The translations under genes were made by a program, and so were the position numbers. This document shows positions 27,234 through 35,969 of a DNA stretch of 64,000 nt, one piece after another. Position 1 is the first letter of the stretch. Every line of letters begins with the position of its first letter. The notes under the pieces are model-generated. The model ran no database searches, was not told the DNA's origin, and was given only the letters and a program-made list of their open reading frames with translations. Source of the stretch: Desulfofundulus kuznetsovii DSM 6115 (GTDB taxonomy: Bacteria; Bacillota; Desulfotomaculia; Desulfotomaculales; Desulfovirgulaceae); the NCBI RefSeq assembly GCF_000214705.1, contig NC_015573.1, positions 632,501-696,500 on the forward strand, read 5' to 3'.

Positions 27234-28094
27234 ATGGGTATTGAACCTATGATGGTAATTGGGGCTCTCGGCGGGGGCATACTGGGAGCAGCCATGGGGG
27301 CTCTCCCGGCCATTACGCTGTGGGGTGCTGTTTTGATGGTTGCCGGCCTGGCCGGGCTTGTCACCGGTAAACCCGCATTAGTATTGGATATTGCATTTAA
27401 CCCGCTTTTCGGTGCACATATTGTATATGCCGGCGGGGCGGCTGCCGCTGCTTATGCGTGGTCAAAAGGGGTTTTGGAAAGTGGGTTGGATATACTCAAG
27501 CCCTTGTCCGGTTTTGGTAGACCAGATATTCTTTTGGTTGGTGGAATATTCGGCGTTATCGGTATGGTTTTGGAACGCGTAGGCACTGGTTTGGCGCTCC
27601 CTACTGATAATGTAGCGTTATCTGTGGTCATTACAGGTTGGTTGGCCAGGCTGCTTTTTGACCCTAAATGGCGAACTAATCGTGGGAAAGGTGGAGAAGG
27701 TGAAACCTGGTGGCCTAACAGTAAAGAATTGAGCTTGCTTATAGTACTTGGATGTGGAGTAGGATTAGCAGGGGGAATAGCTGCGGCTAAAATAGGTGAT
27801 GTGCTTATACCTTTCGGATTGGCGCTATTGTTTCTTATCTATTTACAGATGGGATTTAATGGATTGCCATGGCACCATATCGTCATAGTGGCGGGTATGG
27901 CCGCAATTCAAGGAAACGGAACTGTTAATGCCATTATTTGGGCAACACTGCTTGGGGTAGTGACAGCTATTATAGCAGGTTTGCTTAATAAGCTTTGGAT
28001 TATTAGAACTAATTCATATATAGACCCTCCAGTTACCAGTATAGCGATAGGTAAAAGTATTATAATTGCTTTAGCTGCGTCTGGATTGTTATGA
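27234..28094 (+). CDS. Polytopic membrane protein of unknown function
   Basis: The ~286-residue protein is strongly hydrophobic, with around eight predicted membrane segments: for example GALGGGILGAAMGALPAITL, LLIVLGCGVGLAGGIAAAKI, HHIVIVAGMAAIQGNG and WATLLGVVTAIIAGLLNKLW. A single more polar stretch (FDPKWRTNRGKGGEGETW) breaks the middle. I do not recognise a transporter family. Its place between an alcohol dehydrogenase and an AOR/MoaD pair suggests transport of a substrate, product or oxyanion. ATG 27234 is chosen because GGGAGTG precedes it; an upstream ATG at 27219 lacks a ribosome-binding site. Confidence 0.6.
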   Translation: MGIEPMMVIGALGGGILGAAMGALPAITLWGAVLMVAGLAGLVTGKPALVLDIAFNPLFGAHIVYAGGAAAAAYAWSKGVLESGLDILKPLSGFGRPDILLVGGIFGVIGMVLERVGTGLALPTDNVALSVVITGWLARLLFDPKWRTNRGKGGEGETWWPNSKELSLLIVLGCGVGLAGGIAAAKIGDVLIPFGLALLFLIYLQMGFNGLPWHHIVIVAGMAAIQGNGTVNAIIWATLLGVVTAIIAGLLNKLWIIRTNSYIDPPVTSIAIGKSIIIALAASGLL

Positions 28095-28096
28095 AA

Positions 28097-28182
28097 ACCC
28101 CGCAAGGGGTCTCCCCGCTGGAGGAAGTGGTGAACCTACAGGTGGTGTGAGAGGACGGGGGTTAGCAGCCCCCTCCTACTCG
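28097..28182 (+). mobile_element. Relic of a group II intron 3' end (domain VI-like)
   Basis: GAGAGGA (28149-28155) pairs with TCCT-A-CTC (28174-28181), leaving a bulged A at 28178. The inner stem is GGGGG...CCCCC with loop TTAGCA. This is the form of domain VI, with the branch-point adenosine. The preceding GAGGAAGTGGTGAACCTAC... looks like a degenerate domain V. No intron-encoded reverse transcriptase is present, so this would be a 5'-truncated relic placed after the small CCCC-GCAA-GGGG hairpin (28099-28110). The rest of the gap to 28343 shows no gene. Confidence 0.45.
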
Positions 28183-28343
28183 TTTCCCCCAGAGGTTGGG
28201 ACATTGGGTTTTGGTTTCAATTGGGGTTTAGCGACTGTAACACTTAAGGGACAAAAACTCCCCTTCCAGATAGGATTACATGAGTCATTGCTTTCCCCCG
28301 GTAATTGTACTGCTAAATAGTTGTGGTAAGGGGTCATCTTGCT

Positions 28344-28589
28344 GTGAAAGTAAAAGTTAAGCTGCTTGCACCTTTTAAGTTTTGTGACGATACTGCAGAG
28401 GCCGAGTTAGACATGCCTCGAAATAGTACCGTGAGGGATTTAGTCAGTTTAATTGCTGAGCGAAGTAACATAGATAAATATGGCCTGGACCAGGTAATGA
28501 TTCTTGCCGGCAACAAAATAGTTGGTTGCGATGACCTGATTGACAAAGACATGGAGGCATGGGTCATGCTACAGCCTATGGGAGGTTAA
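28344..28589 (+). CDS. MoaD/ThiS-like sulfur-carrier protein 2
   Basis: The ~81-residue protein begins VKVKVKLLAPFKF, has the beta-grasp pattern TVRDLVSLIAER...VMILAGNKIVG, and ends WVMLQPMGG with the reactive C-terminal Gly-Gly. It is directly followed by AOR 2, which implies a role in supplying sulfur for that enzyme's pterin cofactor. The GTG at 28344 fits the AAGGGG ribosome-binding site; a longer frame from 28323 is less likely. Confidence 0.82.
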   Translation: MKVKVKLLAPFKFCDDTAEAELDMPRNSTVRDLVSLIAERSNIDKYGLDQVMILAGNKIVGCDDLIDKDMEAWVMLQPMGG

Positions 28590-28598
28590 GGTAAGCTG

Positions 28599-30452
28599 GT
28601 GGATATGAAACATGGTTATACAGGTACGATTTTATGGGTAAATTTGACGGAAAAGAAATGGTGGGAAGAAGAAACTGATGATGATTTTGCTTCCAGGTGG
28701 TTGGGAGGCAGCGGTTTTGGCGCCGTTACTTTAGCTAGGAATACTGATGCCCAAACGGAACCCCTTGGAGAGGATAATGTCCTGGGATTTTTTACGGGGC
28801 CCCTTACAGGGACGGTTGTGCCGTCTTCGGGGCGACATTCGGTTGTCGGCAAGTCACCGCTAACGGGAATCTGGGGAGAAGCCAGTGTGGGGGGTAGCTG
28901 GGGCAGAGAGCTGAAACGGGCCGGATACGATGGTTTAGTGTTGCTGGGGAAGGCCGATTCTCCGGTATATCTCTGGATAAGCGAAGGCGGGGTAGAAATA
29001 AGGGATGCCGCGGAACTCTGGGGGCTGGATACTTATCAAACCGCGGAGAGGCTACAAGAATTACATCCTGGTGCCCAGGTGTGCGCTATTGGCCCTGCAG
29101 GTGAACGTTTGGTTAAAATCGCCGGACTTTTTACCGATGGTAAAGAAGGGCGGGCGGCGGCACGTTGCGGCCTTGGGGCAGTTGCAGGCTCCAAGAACGT
29201 AAAAGCTCTTGCAGTGCGGGGAACAAGAAAACCGTCCCTGGCCTTCGAGGAAGAACTAAAAGTCAAAATAAGAGAAGCTGTAAAAAGGATTAAAGAAAAA
29301 ACTAAGGCTCTCAGTGAGTTCGGTACGCCAGGCCTGGTAATACCCTGCGAGCAAATAGGCGATTTCCCCGTGCGAAACTGGCGGGATGGAAAGTGGGAGG
29401 AAGGGGCAAAAAGTATTAGCGGTCCATGGATGGTTGAAACTGTACTCAGCGGTCGCTTCCACTGCGCAGGTTGCCCTATAGGTTGCGGGCGCCGGGTAAA
29501 CATTACCAGTGGACCATATAAGGGAGTTAACGGCGGTGGCCCCGAGTATGAAACTCTTGGTTTAATGGGGGGGTCCTGCCTCATAGATAACCTGGAAGCC
29601 ATCTGCTATGCCAACGAACTTTGCAACCGTTACGGCATAGACACCATAGATGCAGCGAATCTGATTGCTTTCAGTATAGAAGCATTTGAGCGTGGTGTTA
29701 TTGGGAAGGAAGAAACAGGTGGCCTGGTTTTGCGGTGGGGCGACCCCGGGATTTTAATTGAACTCATTCACCAGATTGGGCAGAACAAGGGCTTTGGTGC
29801 CGTCCTGGCCGGGGGATTTAAGACTTTACTTAACGGATTAGGTCCAGAAGCAAAAGAATTTGCCATCCATGTCAAGGGTATGGGTTTCCCGGCCCACGAC
29901 CCAAGGGCGTACAATAGCATAGCTCTCGGATATGCTACTGCAAACAGGGGGGCCTGTCATTTAGAAGGGTTCAGCCATGTCTTTGAGCGCAACGTGGCCA
30001 TGCCTGAATTTGGGCTCAGCGAACCGCTTGACCGGTTTTCTGTTGAGGGGAAAGGGAAACTTGTGGCCCTCACTCAAAATCTCATGAGTGTTTTTGACTC
30101 GCTGGCCTTATGTAAGTTTTTGTTGTTTGGCGGTGTCGGAATAAAGGATCTGGCTGAATGGGTTAAGTTAGGTACGGGCTTTGACTTTACCCCGGAAAAA
30201 CTCATGGAAATAGGAGAAAGGATCTTCAACTTAAAGCGCTTTTACAACGTAAAATGCGGCATCAGCCGCAAAGATGATATTCTACCGCCTCGCATCCTTA
30301 AACAGAAACGGGGCAGCGGGGGAGCCGCTGAAAATTTACCCCCCCTGGACAGGATGCTTGACGAGTATTATGCCGCCCGTGGCTGGGATGAGGACGGTAT
30401 TCCCACTCGAGAAACATTGGAAAGATTAGGACTGGGTGATTTTATTTTTTAG
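28599..30452 (+). CDS. Aldehyde:ferredoxin oxidoreductase 2 (tungsten/molybdenum)
   Basis: The 617-residue protein has the AOR N-terminal cofactor domain (YTGTILWVNLTEKKW; VGKSPLTGIWGEASVGGSWG; GLGAVAGSKNVKALAV). It has cluster cysteines C289, C292, C296 (CAGCPIGC) and C505 (LALCKF). It is a diverged paralogue of AOR 1. The GTG start follows GGAGG at about 12 bases. It lies between the MoaD-like gene and alcohol dehydrogenase 3, so it probably oxidises the aldehyde made by that enzyme. No ferredoxin gene sits in this module. Confidence 0.93.
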   Translation: MDMKHGYTGTILWVNLTEKKWWEEETDDDFASRWLGGSGFGAVTLARNTDAQTEPLGEDNVLGFFTGPLTGTVVPSSGRHSVVGKSPLTGIWGEASVGGSWGRELKRAGYDGLVLLGKADSPVYLWISEGGVEIRDAAELWGLDTYQTAERLQELHPGAQVCAIGPAGERLVKIAGLFTDGKEGRAAARCGLGAVAGSKNVKALAVRGTRKPSLAFEEELKVKIREAVKRIKEKTKALSEFGTPGLVIPCEQIGDFPVRNWRDGKWEEGAKSISGPWMVETVLSGRFHCAGCPIGCGRRVNITSGPYKGVNGGGPEYETLGLMGGSCLIDNLEAICYANELCNRYGIDTIDAANLIAFSIEAFERGVIGKEETGGLVLRWGDPGILIELIHQIGQNKGFGAVLAGGFKTLLNGLGPEAKEFAIHVKGMGFPAHDPRAYNSIALGYATANRGACHLEGFSHVFERNVAMPEFGLSEPLDRFSVEGKGKLVALTQNLMSVFDSLALCKFLLFGGVGIKDLAEWVKLGTGFDFTPEKLMEIGERIFNLKRFYNVKCGISRKDDILPPRILKQKRGSGGAAENLPPLDRMLDEYYAARGWDEDGIPTRETLERLGLGDFIF

Positions 30453-30484
30453 GACCTTACTGAGAGAGGGAGGATTGGTTCAAA

Positions 30485-31639
30485 ATGGAAGCATTTACGT
30501 TTCAGCTGAAGACCACAGTTTGTTTTGGGGCCAATGTTGTGTCCGGCATTGTTGACTGGTGCCGCAACTACAATGCAAAGCGTGTTCTGATTGTTACGGA
30601 TCAGGGGGTTAGGAAAGCCGGAATTCTGGAAAAAGTTGAGAAGATTTTAAGCGACGCAGGAATAGAAAATGTGGTCTTCGATGATGTTGAACCGGATCCG
30701 GGTCTGGAGACCATTCATCGTTGTGCTTCATGCTTTAGGGAAAACAAATGTGATTTGATTTTAGCGGTTGGCGGGGGTAGCCCGATTGACACGGCAAAGG
30801 GGGCCAGGGTAATAGTAGAGAACGGCGGTCATATCAGGGACTATGCCGGTGTAAACAAGGTTCCCAGAGCTCCGGTTACACCCCTGATCGCAATTCCTAC
30901 TACTTCCGGTACAGGTAGCGAGGTTACGACGTTTGCCGTTCTCTCGGATTGGGAAAATAGAATGAAAATAACCATTTCCAGTCCCTTTTTGGCACCGGAA
31001 GTGGCCGTGGTTGATCCGCTCCTTACGATGACAGCTCCACCGTCCGTAACCGCGGCGAGCGGGATTGACGCCCTGTCCCATGCCATAGAAACCTATGTCT
31101 CCCTCAAGGCACAGCCGCCTGCTGAAGCGCTCGCTTTAAAGGCTATTGAACTCATAGGAGAAAGCCTTAGAACCGCGGTGGCTGACGGAAGTGATAAAGA
31201 AGCACGTACCAGAATGTCTTTAGGCAGTCTGTTAGCCGGCATGGCGTTCAATAATTCCTTGCTGGGCCTTACCCATTCCATCGGAGCAGCTTTGAGCGGG
31301 CACGCGCACGTGAGCCACGGGATGGCGATAGGTCTTCTCCTGCCCTATGTTATGGAGTTTAACGCGATGGCCAGGATGGAAAAGTTTAGCAAAATAGCAG
31401 TTGCCCTGGGCGAGGACGTCAAGGGCTTGAGTCTAAGAGAAGCGGCTTTGCGTTCAGTTAAAGCCGTACGCGAGCTGGTGGAAGACATTTCCTTGCCGCG
31501 CAGGTTGGGAGACGTGGGAGTAACCGGGGATATGATTGAAGGTATGGCTAAGGATGCCATGGGACATGGTATGCTCAAGTTTAATCCGCGAGCGGTCACG
31601 GAAAAAGATATCATAGCTATACTGCGGAAGGCTTTATGA
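30485..31639 (+). CDS. Iron-containing alcohol dehydrogenase 3
   Basis: The 384-residue protein carries the Fe-ADH motifs AVGGGSPIDTAKGARV, PTTSGTGSEVTTF, ASGIDALSHAIETYV and LGLTHSIGAALSGHAHVSHG. The C-terminal metal region is less canonical than in the other two copies (SHG in place of PHG), so its alcohol specificity may differ. It is 32 bp behind AOR 2 and 10 bp before the UbiD-like gene, consistent with one transcript. Confidence 0.92.
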   Translation: MEAFTFQLKTTVCFGANVVSGIVDWCRNYNAKRVLIVTDQGVRKAGILEKVEKILSDAGIENVVFDDVEPDPGLETIHRCASCFRENKCDLILAVGGGSPIDTAKGARVIVENGGHIRDYAGVNKVPRAPVTPLIAIPTTSGTGSEVTTFAVLSDWENRMKITISSPFLAPEVAVVDPLLTMTAPPSVTAASGIDALSHAIETYVSLKAQPPAEALALKAIELIGESLRTAVADGSDKEARTRMSLGSLLAGMAFNNSLLGLTHSIGAALSGHAHVSHGMAIGLLLPYVMEFNAMARMEKFSKIAVALGEDVKGLSLREAALRSVKAVRELVEDISLPRRLGDVGVTGDMIEGMAKDAMGHGMLKFNPRAVTEKDIIAILRKAL

Positions 31640-31649
31640 AGGGAAGAGG

Positions 31650-33032
31650 ATGATTACAGTGAGTTACCATACCCTTCGCAGCTGGTTGGAAGCGCTGGAA
31701 ACCAGGGGGTACCTGAAGATAGTCAAAAGGGAAGTTGACCCGTTTTTCGAACTGGCTGCCGTGGCCAAGAAGGCCGACGGACAGTGGGCGGTCAAGTTTG
31801 AGAAAGTGAAAGGCTATTCCATGCCCGTAGTAGCCGGCATATTATCCACCAGGCAGATGATTGCCGAAGCTATGGGTGTAAGCATAGCTGAAGTAGTGAC
31901 TAAATTTGCCGGGGCTCAAGCCAATCCCGTGCCGTGCCGTCTCATTAGTAGGGAACAGGCTCCTGTCAAAGAAGTTATTATACGAGATCATATTGACATT
32001 GTTTCTATGTTTCCTGTTCCGACCCACCACGAGAAGGATGCCGGGCCGTATATCACTGCCGCTCTTCTTATTGCCAAAGATCCTTCAACTGGGGTTCGTA
32101 ATGTTTCCATCCACAGGCTTCAGGTACTGGGTCCAAACAAACTGGGCATTCTAATTTTACCCCGCCACCTGTGGCATATATACCAAAAAGCGGAAGAAAA
32201 CGACCGGCCGCTGGAAGTGGCGCTGGTTATCGGTGTAGATCCCCTTACCTTGCTGGCATCACAGGCAATTACACCCTTTGGGTTTGATGAACTGGAAATT
32301 GCCGGTGCCCTTCATGGAGAGCCCCTTCAGTTAGTCAAGTGTGAAACAGTGGATATAGAAGTACCGGCGCATGCAGAAATAGTCTTAGAAGGGCGGTTGC
32401 TGCCCGGGGTGCGTGAAATGGAAGGGCCCTTCGGTGAGTATCCGAAGTATTACGGCCCTGCCAGCAAAAAACCCGTAATTGTTATTGATGCTGTTACCTG
32501 CAGGCGCCAGCCGATCTATCAGACCATTGTGGCAGCGACAAAGGAGCATTTGCTGTTGGGAGCTATTCCGCGGGAGGCGGGTCTCTTCCAAATCGTCAAG
32601 CAGGCAGTCCCTACGGTTCAGGCAGTGCACTTAACACCTGGAGGCGCATGTCGCTACCATGCTGTTATCGCCATCGATAAGAGAAACGAAGGAGAGGCTA
32701 AAAATGCCATGTTTGCTGCCTTTGCCAGCAGTGCGGAAATTAAGCATGTAGTAGTTGTAGATAAAGATGTAGATATTTTTAACTCCGAAGATGTGGAGTG
32801 GGCCATTGCTACCCGCTGCCAGGCCGGTAGAGATGTGATCATAATTTCCGGAGCACATGGAAACAAACTCGACCCTTCCAGCGATGACGGTATAAGTGAT
32901 AAAATGGGCATTGATGCAACTGTGCCGCTTGGTGCCCCGGCGGAACGTTTCGAAAAAATTAAAATCCCGGATTTTGAAAAGATCAGGCTTGAGGATTACC
33001 TTGAGGACCATGAACAAAAAACGGTGTTATAA
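31650..33032 (+). CDS. UbiD-family prenyl-FMN-dependent (de)carboxylase
   Basis: The 460-residue protein shows UbiD signatures: HIDIVSMFPVPTHHEKDAGP, SIHRLQVLG with a candidate catalytic Arg (156), EMEGPFGEYPKYYG with the Glu pair (258 and 263), and EDVEWAIATRCQAGRDV near the end. UbiD enzymes interconvert unsaturated or aromatic acids and their decarboxylated forms using prenylated FMN. No ubiX-type prenyltransferase gene is in the window. The position in this island suggests it acts on a carboxylated precursor of the pathway. The substrate is unknown. Confidence 0.9.
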   Translation: MITVSYHTLRSWLEALETRGYLKIVKREVDPFFELAAVAKKADGQWAVKFEKVKGYSMPVVAGILSTRQMIAEAMGVSIAEVVTKFAGAQANPVPCRLISREQAPVKEVIIRDHIDIVSMFPVPTHHEKDAGPYITAALLIAKDPSTGVRNVSIHRLQVLGPNKLGILILPRHLWHIYQKAEENDRPLEVALVIGVDPLTLLASQAITPFGFDELEIAGALHGEPLQLVKCETVDIEVPAHAEIVLEGRLLPGVREMEGPFGEYPKYYGPASKKPVIVIDAVTCRRQPIYQTIVAATKEHLLLGAIPREAGLFQIVKQAVPTVQAVHLTPGGACRYHAVIAIDKRNEGEAKNAMFAAFASSAEIKHVVVVDKDVDIFNSEDVEWAIATRCQAGRDVIIISGAHGNKLDPSSDDGISDKMGIDATVPLGAPAERFEKIKIPDFEKIRLEDYLEDHEQKTVL

Positions 33033-33112
33033 TGTTTTATAACGTGTGACCTGGACTTCACTTGATTAACAGGCAAATTTAGGAGGGTAAAGGTTTTACT
33101 GGAGTAACAAAA

Positions 33113-33883
33113 ATGATTAGTTTATTGATAGGATTAGCAGCTGGTTTCTTTGGGGGACTTGTGGGTCTTGGCGGCGGGGTGATCATGATCCCCCTTATGG
33201 TGGGCATCCTGAAGATGGGGCAGCATAAGGCCCACGGTACGAGCCTTGTAGCACTCGTTTTCACCGGAATTTCGGGAGCTGTCACCTATGCCTTAAATGG
33301 TTCGGTGGATATATTTGCCTCCAGCCTTTTGGCTTCCACGGCCATATTTACCGCCAGGGCAGGAGCGCGCTATGCCAATGCCCTTCCCGAATGGAAGCTC
33401 AAAAGGTCCTTTGGCGGGTTTTTAATCCTGGTCTCCCTGCTCTTGCTTTTAAAACCTTACCTGCCCCACGTATCCCGGCATATCACAGGTTGGTTAGAAA
33501 TTCTTATCCTCTTATTAACAGGTATTTTTACCGGCTTCCTCTCCGGGATGATGGGGGTCGGCGGGGGTACGATAATGGTGCCTTCCATGGTGCTGCTTAC
33601 CGGCTTCACCCAGTATACCGCGCAGGGCTGTTCCCTCCTCGCCATGGTTCCCGTGGGAATAGCCGGCGCTTATACCCACTGGCGTTTGGGGAATGTCAGC
33701 GCAAGCATCCTGCCGGGATTGGTACCGGGTATCCTGATAGGCACATATCTGGGTGGTTCCCTTGCCCATGTCCTGTCCGAAGGAGCTTTGCGTATCATAT
33801 TCTCCGCCGTTTTGATCTGGACTGGTGTTAGATATTTGAGAACACCGAAGCCGCAGGCTGAAGAGAGGTTTAATTACAGCTGA
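33113..33883 (+). CDS. TauE/SafE-family membrane transporter
   Basis: The 256-residue protein has two repeats of the family glycine signature. The first is GLAAGFFGGLVGLGGGVIM near the N-terminus. The second is GFLSGMMGVGGGTIMVPSMV in the middle. About eight membrane segments are predicted. TauE/SafE proteins export sulfoacetate, sulfite or other organic anions, and some are linked to sulfur supply. Here it lies between ubiD and larC and may export or import an acid or sulfur compound of the pathway. AGGAGG precedes the gene; the substrate is not defined. Confidence 0.88.
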   Translation: MISLLIGLAAGFFGGLVGLGGGVIMIPLMVGILKMGQHKAHGTSLVALVFTGISGAVTYALNGSVDIFASSLLASTAIFTARAGARYANALPEWKLKRSFGGFLILVSLLLLLKPYLPHVSRHITGWLEILILLLTGIFTGFLSGMMGVGGGTIMVPSMVLLTGFTQYTAQGCSLLAMVPVGIAGAYTHWRLGNVSASILPGLVPGILIGTYLGGSLAHVLSEGALRIIFSAVLIWTGVRYLRTPKPQAEERFNYS

Positions 33884-34042
33884 ACAGGGGGAAGGAGCGG
33901 GCAACCTCTCCTTCCCATTCATTTCAGCAATTCTGATATCGTTTAGTAGTCTAAGTTTTAACTTAGAGGCTTTTTTAAGACCTGGCTATTTTAGTTTTAA
34001 CCACTCCGTAAAGTTGATTCATAGGGGAAAGGAGCTGCGAAG

Positions 34043-35236
34043 GTGAAAATACTTTACCTGGACTGTTTCAGCGGGATCAGCGGCGACATGATGCTGGGTG
34101 CGTTAATAGACGCCGGCGTTCCCCTGGCGGCTGTACAAAGCCAGCTGGATCTTTTAGGCCTGGAAGGCTATTCCCTGAAAATTTATCAAGATAAAACCCA
34201 TGGTTTTCAGGGCACCAGGTTCCTGGTGGAAATGGAACAATATCACCACTCTCACCGGAGCTGGGAAGATATCAGGCGCATCATTGAGGGTAGCGGACTG
34301 CACCCGCAAGTCAAACGTTGTGCCCTGGACATTTTTGAGAAGTTGGCCCGGGCGGAAGGCAAGGTTCACGGGGTTGAGCCCCGCCATGTTCATTTTCACG
34401 AGGTCGGGGCAGTCGACTCAATAGTGGACATCGTGGGGACGTCAATCGCTTTACGAGAAGCGGGCGTGGAAAAAGTTTATTGTTCTCCTCTACCCACCGG
34501 ATACGGAACTGTCCAAACTCACCACGGCATGCTTCCCGTTCCGGCACCGGCCACCGCCGAACTTCTCAAGGGTTTCCCCATTCGCCCCGTGGAGGTGGAA
34601 GGGGAACTGGTCACCCCTACGGGGGCGGCCATTGTTGCTGCCCTGGCCGGGGGTTTTGGGCCCCTGCCGGCAATGAAAATTGCCCAAATAGGATACGGGC
34701 TGGGAGCTAACGATTATGGGATTCCCAATTTTTTGCGGGTTTTTATCGGCGAGGAAATTGAACGGCAGCCAGCATCGGAACAGGAGATCTCCATCCTGCA
34801 AACCAACATTGACGACTTAAATCCGGAAATACTGGCTTATGTAACGGAAAAGCTGCTGGCATCAGGGGCCCTGGATGTCTGGCTGACCCCTGTCATTATG
34901 AAAAAGGGCCGCCCGGGTAATTTATTGACTGCACTTTGCCTGCCGGAGAAAGAAGAGGAATTGATGCAACTTATCTTTGCTGAAACCAGCACCCTGGGCG
35001 TACGGAGGCGCCGGGAAAAACGTTTTTGTTTGCCCCGGAAACATATTAGTGTAGAAACGGAATTTGGGACGGTGCGCGTGAAAGTTGCCACCTGCCGCGA
35101 TGATTCGGGCTGGCAAATGAGCCCGGAATACGAGGATTGCCGCCGCCTCGCCCTGGAAAAGAATGTCCCTTTAAAAAATGTATATATGTGTGCCATTGAG
35201 GCAGCCCGGGAGGCTTTGTGTAGATTTGGGGAGTGA
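34043..35236 (+). CDS. larC: Nickel-pincer cofactor biosynthesis protein LarC
   Basis: The 397-residue protein is LarC (DUF111): MKILYLDCFSGISGDMMLGA at the N-terminus, HVHFHEVGAVDSIVDIVG, a His-rich stretch EQYHHSHRSW, and ETNIDDLNPE-like QTNIDDLNPEILAYVTEKLL. LarC inserts nickel into the thiolated pyridinium nucleotide made by LarB and LarE. Neither larB nor larE is in the window. Its presence supports the idea that the LarA-like protein at 14926 uses the pincer cofactor. In many genomes LarC is a split gene; here it is one frame. The GTG start follows AAAGGAG. Confidence 0.93.
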   Translation: MKILYLDCFSGISGDMMLGALIDAGVPLAAVQSQLDLLGLEGYSLKIYQDKTHGFQGTRFLVEMEQYHHSHRSWEDIRRIIEGSGLHPQVKRCALDIFEKLARAEGKVHGVEPRHVHFHEVGAVDSIVDIVGTSIALREAGVEKVYCSPLPTGYGTVQTHHGMLPVPAPATAELLKGFPIRPVEVEGELVTPTGAAIVAALAGGFGPLPAMKIAQIGYGLGANDYGIPNFLRVFIGEEIERQPASEQEISILQTNIDDLNPEILAYVTEKLLASGALDVWLTPVIMKKGRPGNLLTALCLPEKEEELMQLIFAETSTLGVRRRREKRFCLPRKHISVETEFGTVRVKVATCRDDSGWQMSPEYEDCRRLALEKNVPLKNVYMCAIEAAREALCRFGE

Positions 35237-35834
35237 TTGCAATGTACAATGATTTAACTTGGAAGAATCAACGAAAGTTCCTTGGCGGCGGTTACCCCCA
35301 GTTTTTATATTACCGGAATGCTTCGGAACCATTTGACAGGTCAATCACTAACTTGATTTCGACAATTTTTTGTGATAACGTAAATATGGTAACTAATTGG
35401 CACAAGCTTCCTATCTTAGCTTGCACAGAGCCATAGAACGGGGGTTTATCAGGCTGTACAACCTCATTGCCACCATATCGGAAAACACCAGGAGCTTCGC
35501 GGCCCTGATAAACAGCGACAACGGGGTGAGCCATATGAACCGTACGGTTGCCGGCCTGTTCTTCGGTTTGGACAGCTCCGGCGCGGACTACCATCAGAGG
35601 AAATAGAGAAGTCCCTTTCGCAATCCCGATTAAAGGCAAAGCCATTGAAAAATGGCGGCGCAAAGCTATAGGGGCTAAGGCGAACAACGCTATGCCAGCC
35701 AGCTGCCGGGTTAAGGTGCAAATGTGTGTATTCTGAGCAGGACCCGCCCTAACCGGCTGGGTCCTTAATTATTATGCTGGAGAAATTGTTATTCACCTCT
35801 CCATATTAGTTTACTTCAGAAGGAAAGAGAAAGT
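35237..35834. other. Gene-poor interval with no recognised product
   Basis: Short frames exist on both strands (35233-35436 +, 35397-35606 +, 35310-35687 -) but none matches a known family or has a convincing ribosome-binding site with full length. Parts of 35430-35700 look like a degraded coding region, but I cannot identify it. A hairpin is annotated at 35739. Confidence 0.3.
35739..35765. terminator. Hairpin AGGACCC/GGGTCCT
   Basis: AGGACCC (35739-35745) and GGGTCCT (35759-35765) form a 7-bp stem with a 13-base loop, followed by TAATTATTAT. It could be a weak terminator for the larC transcript. Confidence 0.35.
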
Positions 35835-35969
35835 ATGAACGACCACAAAATTAACTGGAAAGAAAACATCGGTGTCTTCGCACATTTAAGTAACCGTAAT
35901 TGCCGCAGAGCGGCAGAACAAATGTGCGGGGGGGGGGGGGGGTATTATCTTCTAGTGATGGCAACATAA
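35835..35969 (+). CDS. Possible 44-residue protein with an in-frame 15-G tract
   Basis: An ATG preceded by AGAAGGAAAGAGAAAGT opens a frame of 44 codons. It begins MNDHKINWKENIGVFAHLSN, passes through GGG codons from a run of 15 G (35928-35942), and ends at TAA 35967-35969. No family is recognised. A change of tract length would shift the frame into a longer one running to about 36115. The gene is speculative; the tract itself is directly visible. Confidence 0.25.
   Translation: MNDHKINWKENIGVFAHLSNRNCRRAAEQMCGGGGGYYLLVMAT

Noticed and set aside
28095-28343. Leader before moaD-AOR 2 considered as a molybdenum or tungsten cofactor riboswitch
   Set aside because: I could not match the conserved Moco RNA core, and the stem with bulged A fits a group II intron domain VI better. 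A covariance search would decide.
35233-35736. Short frames on both strands after larC
   Set aside because: None matches a family I recognise and none has a convincing start; treated as gene-poor or decayed sequence.
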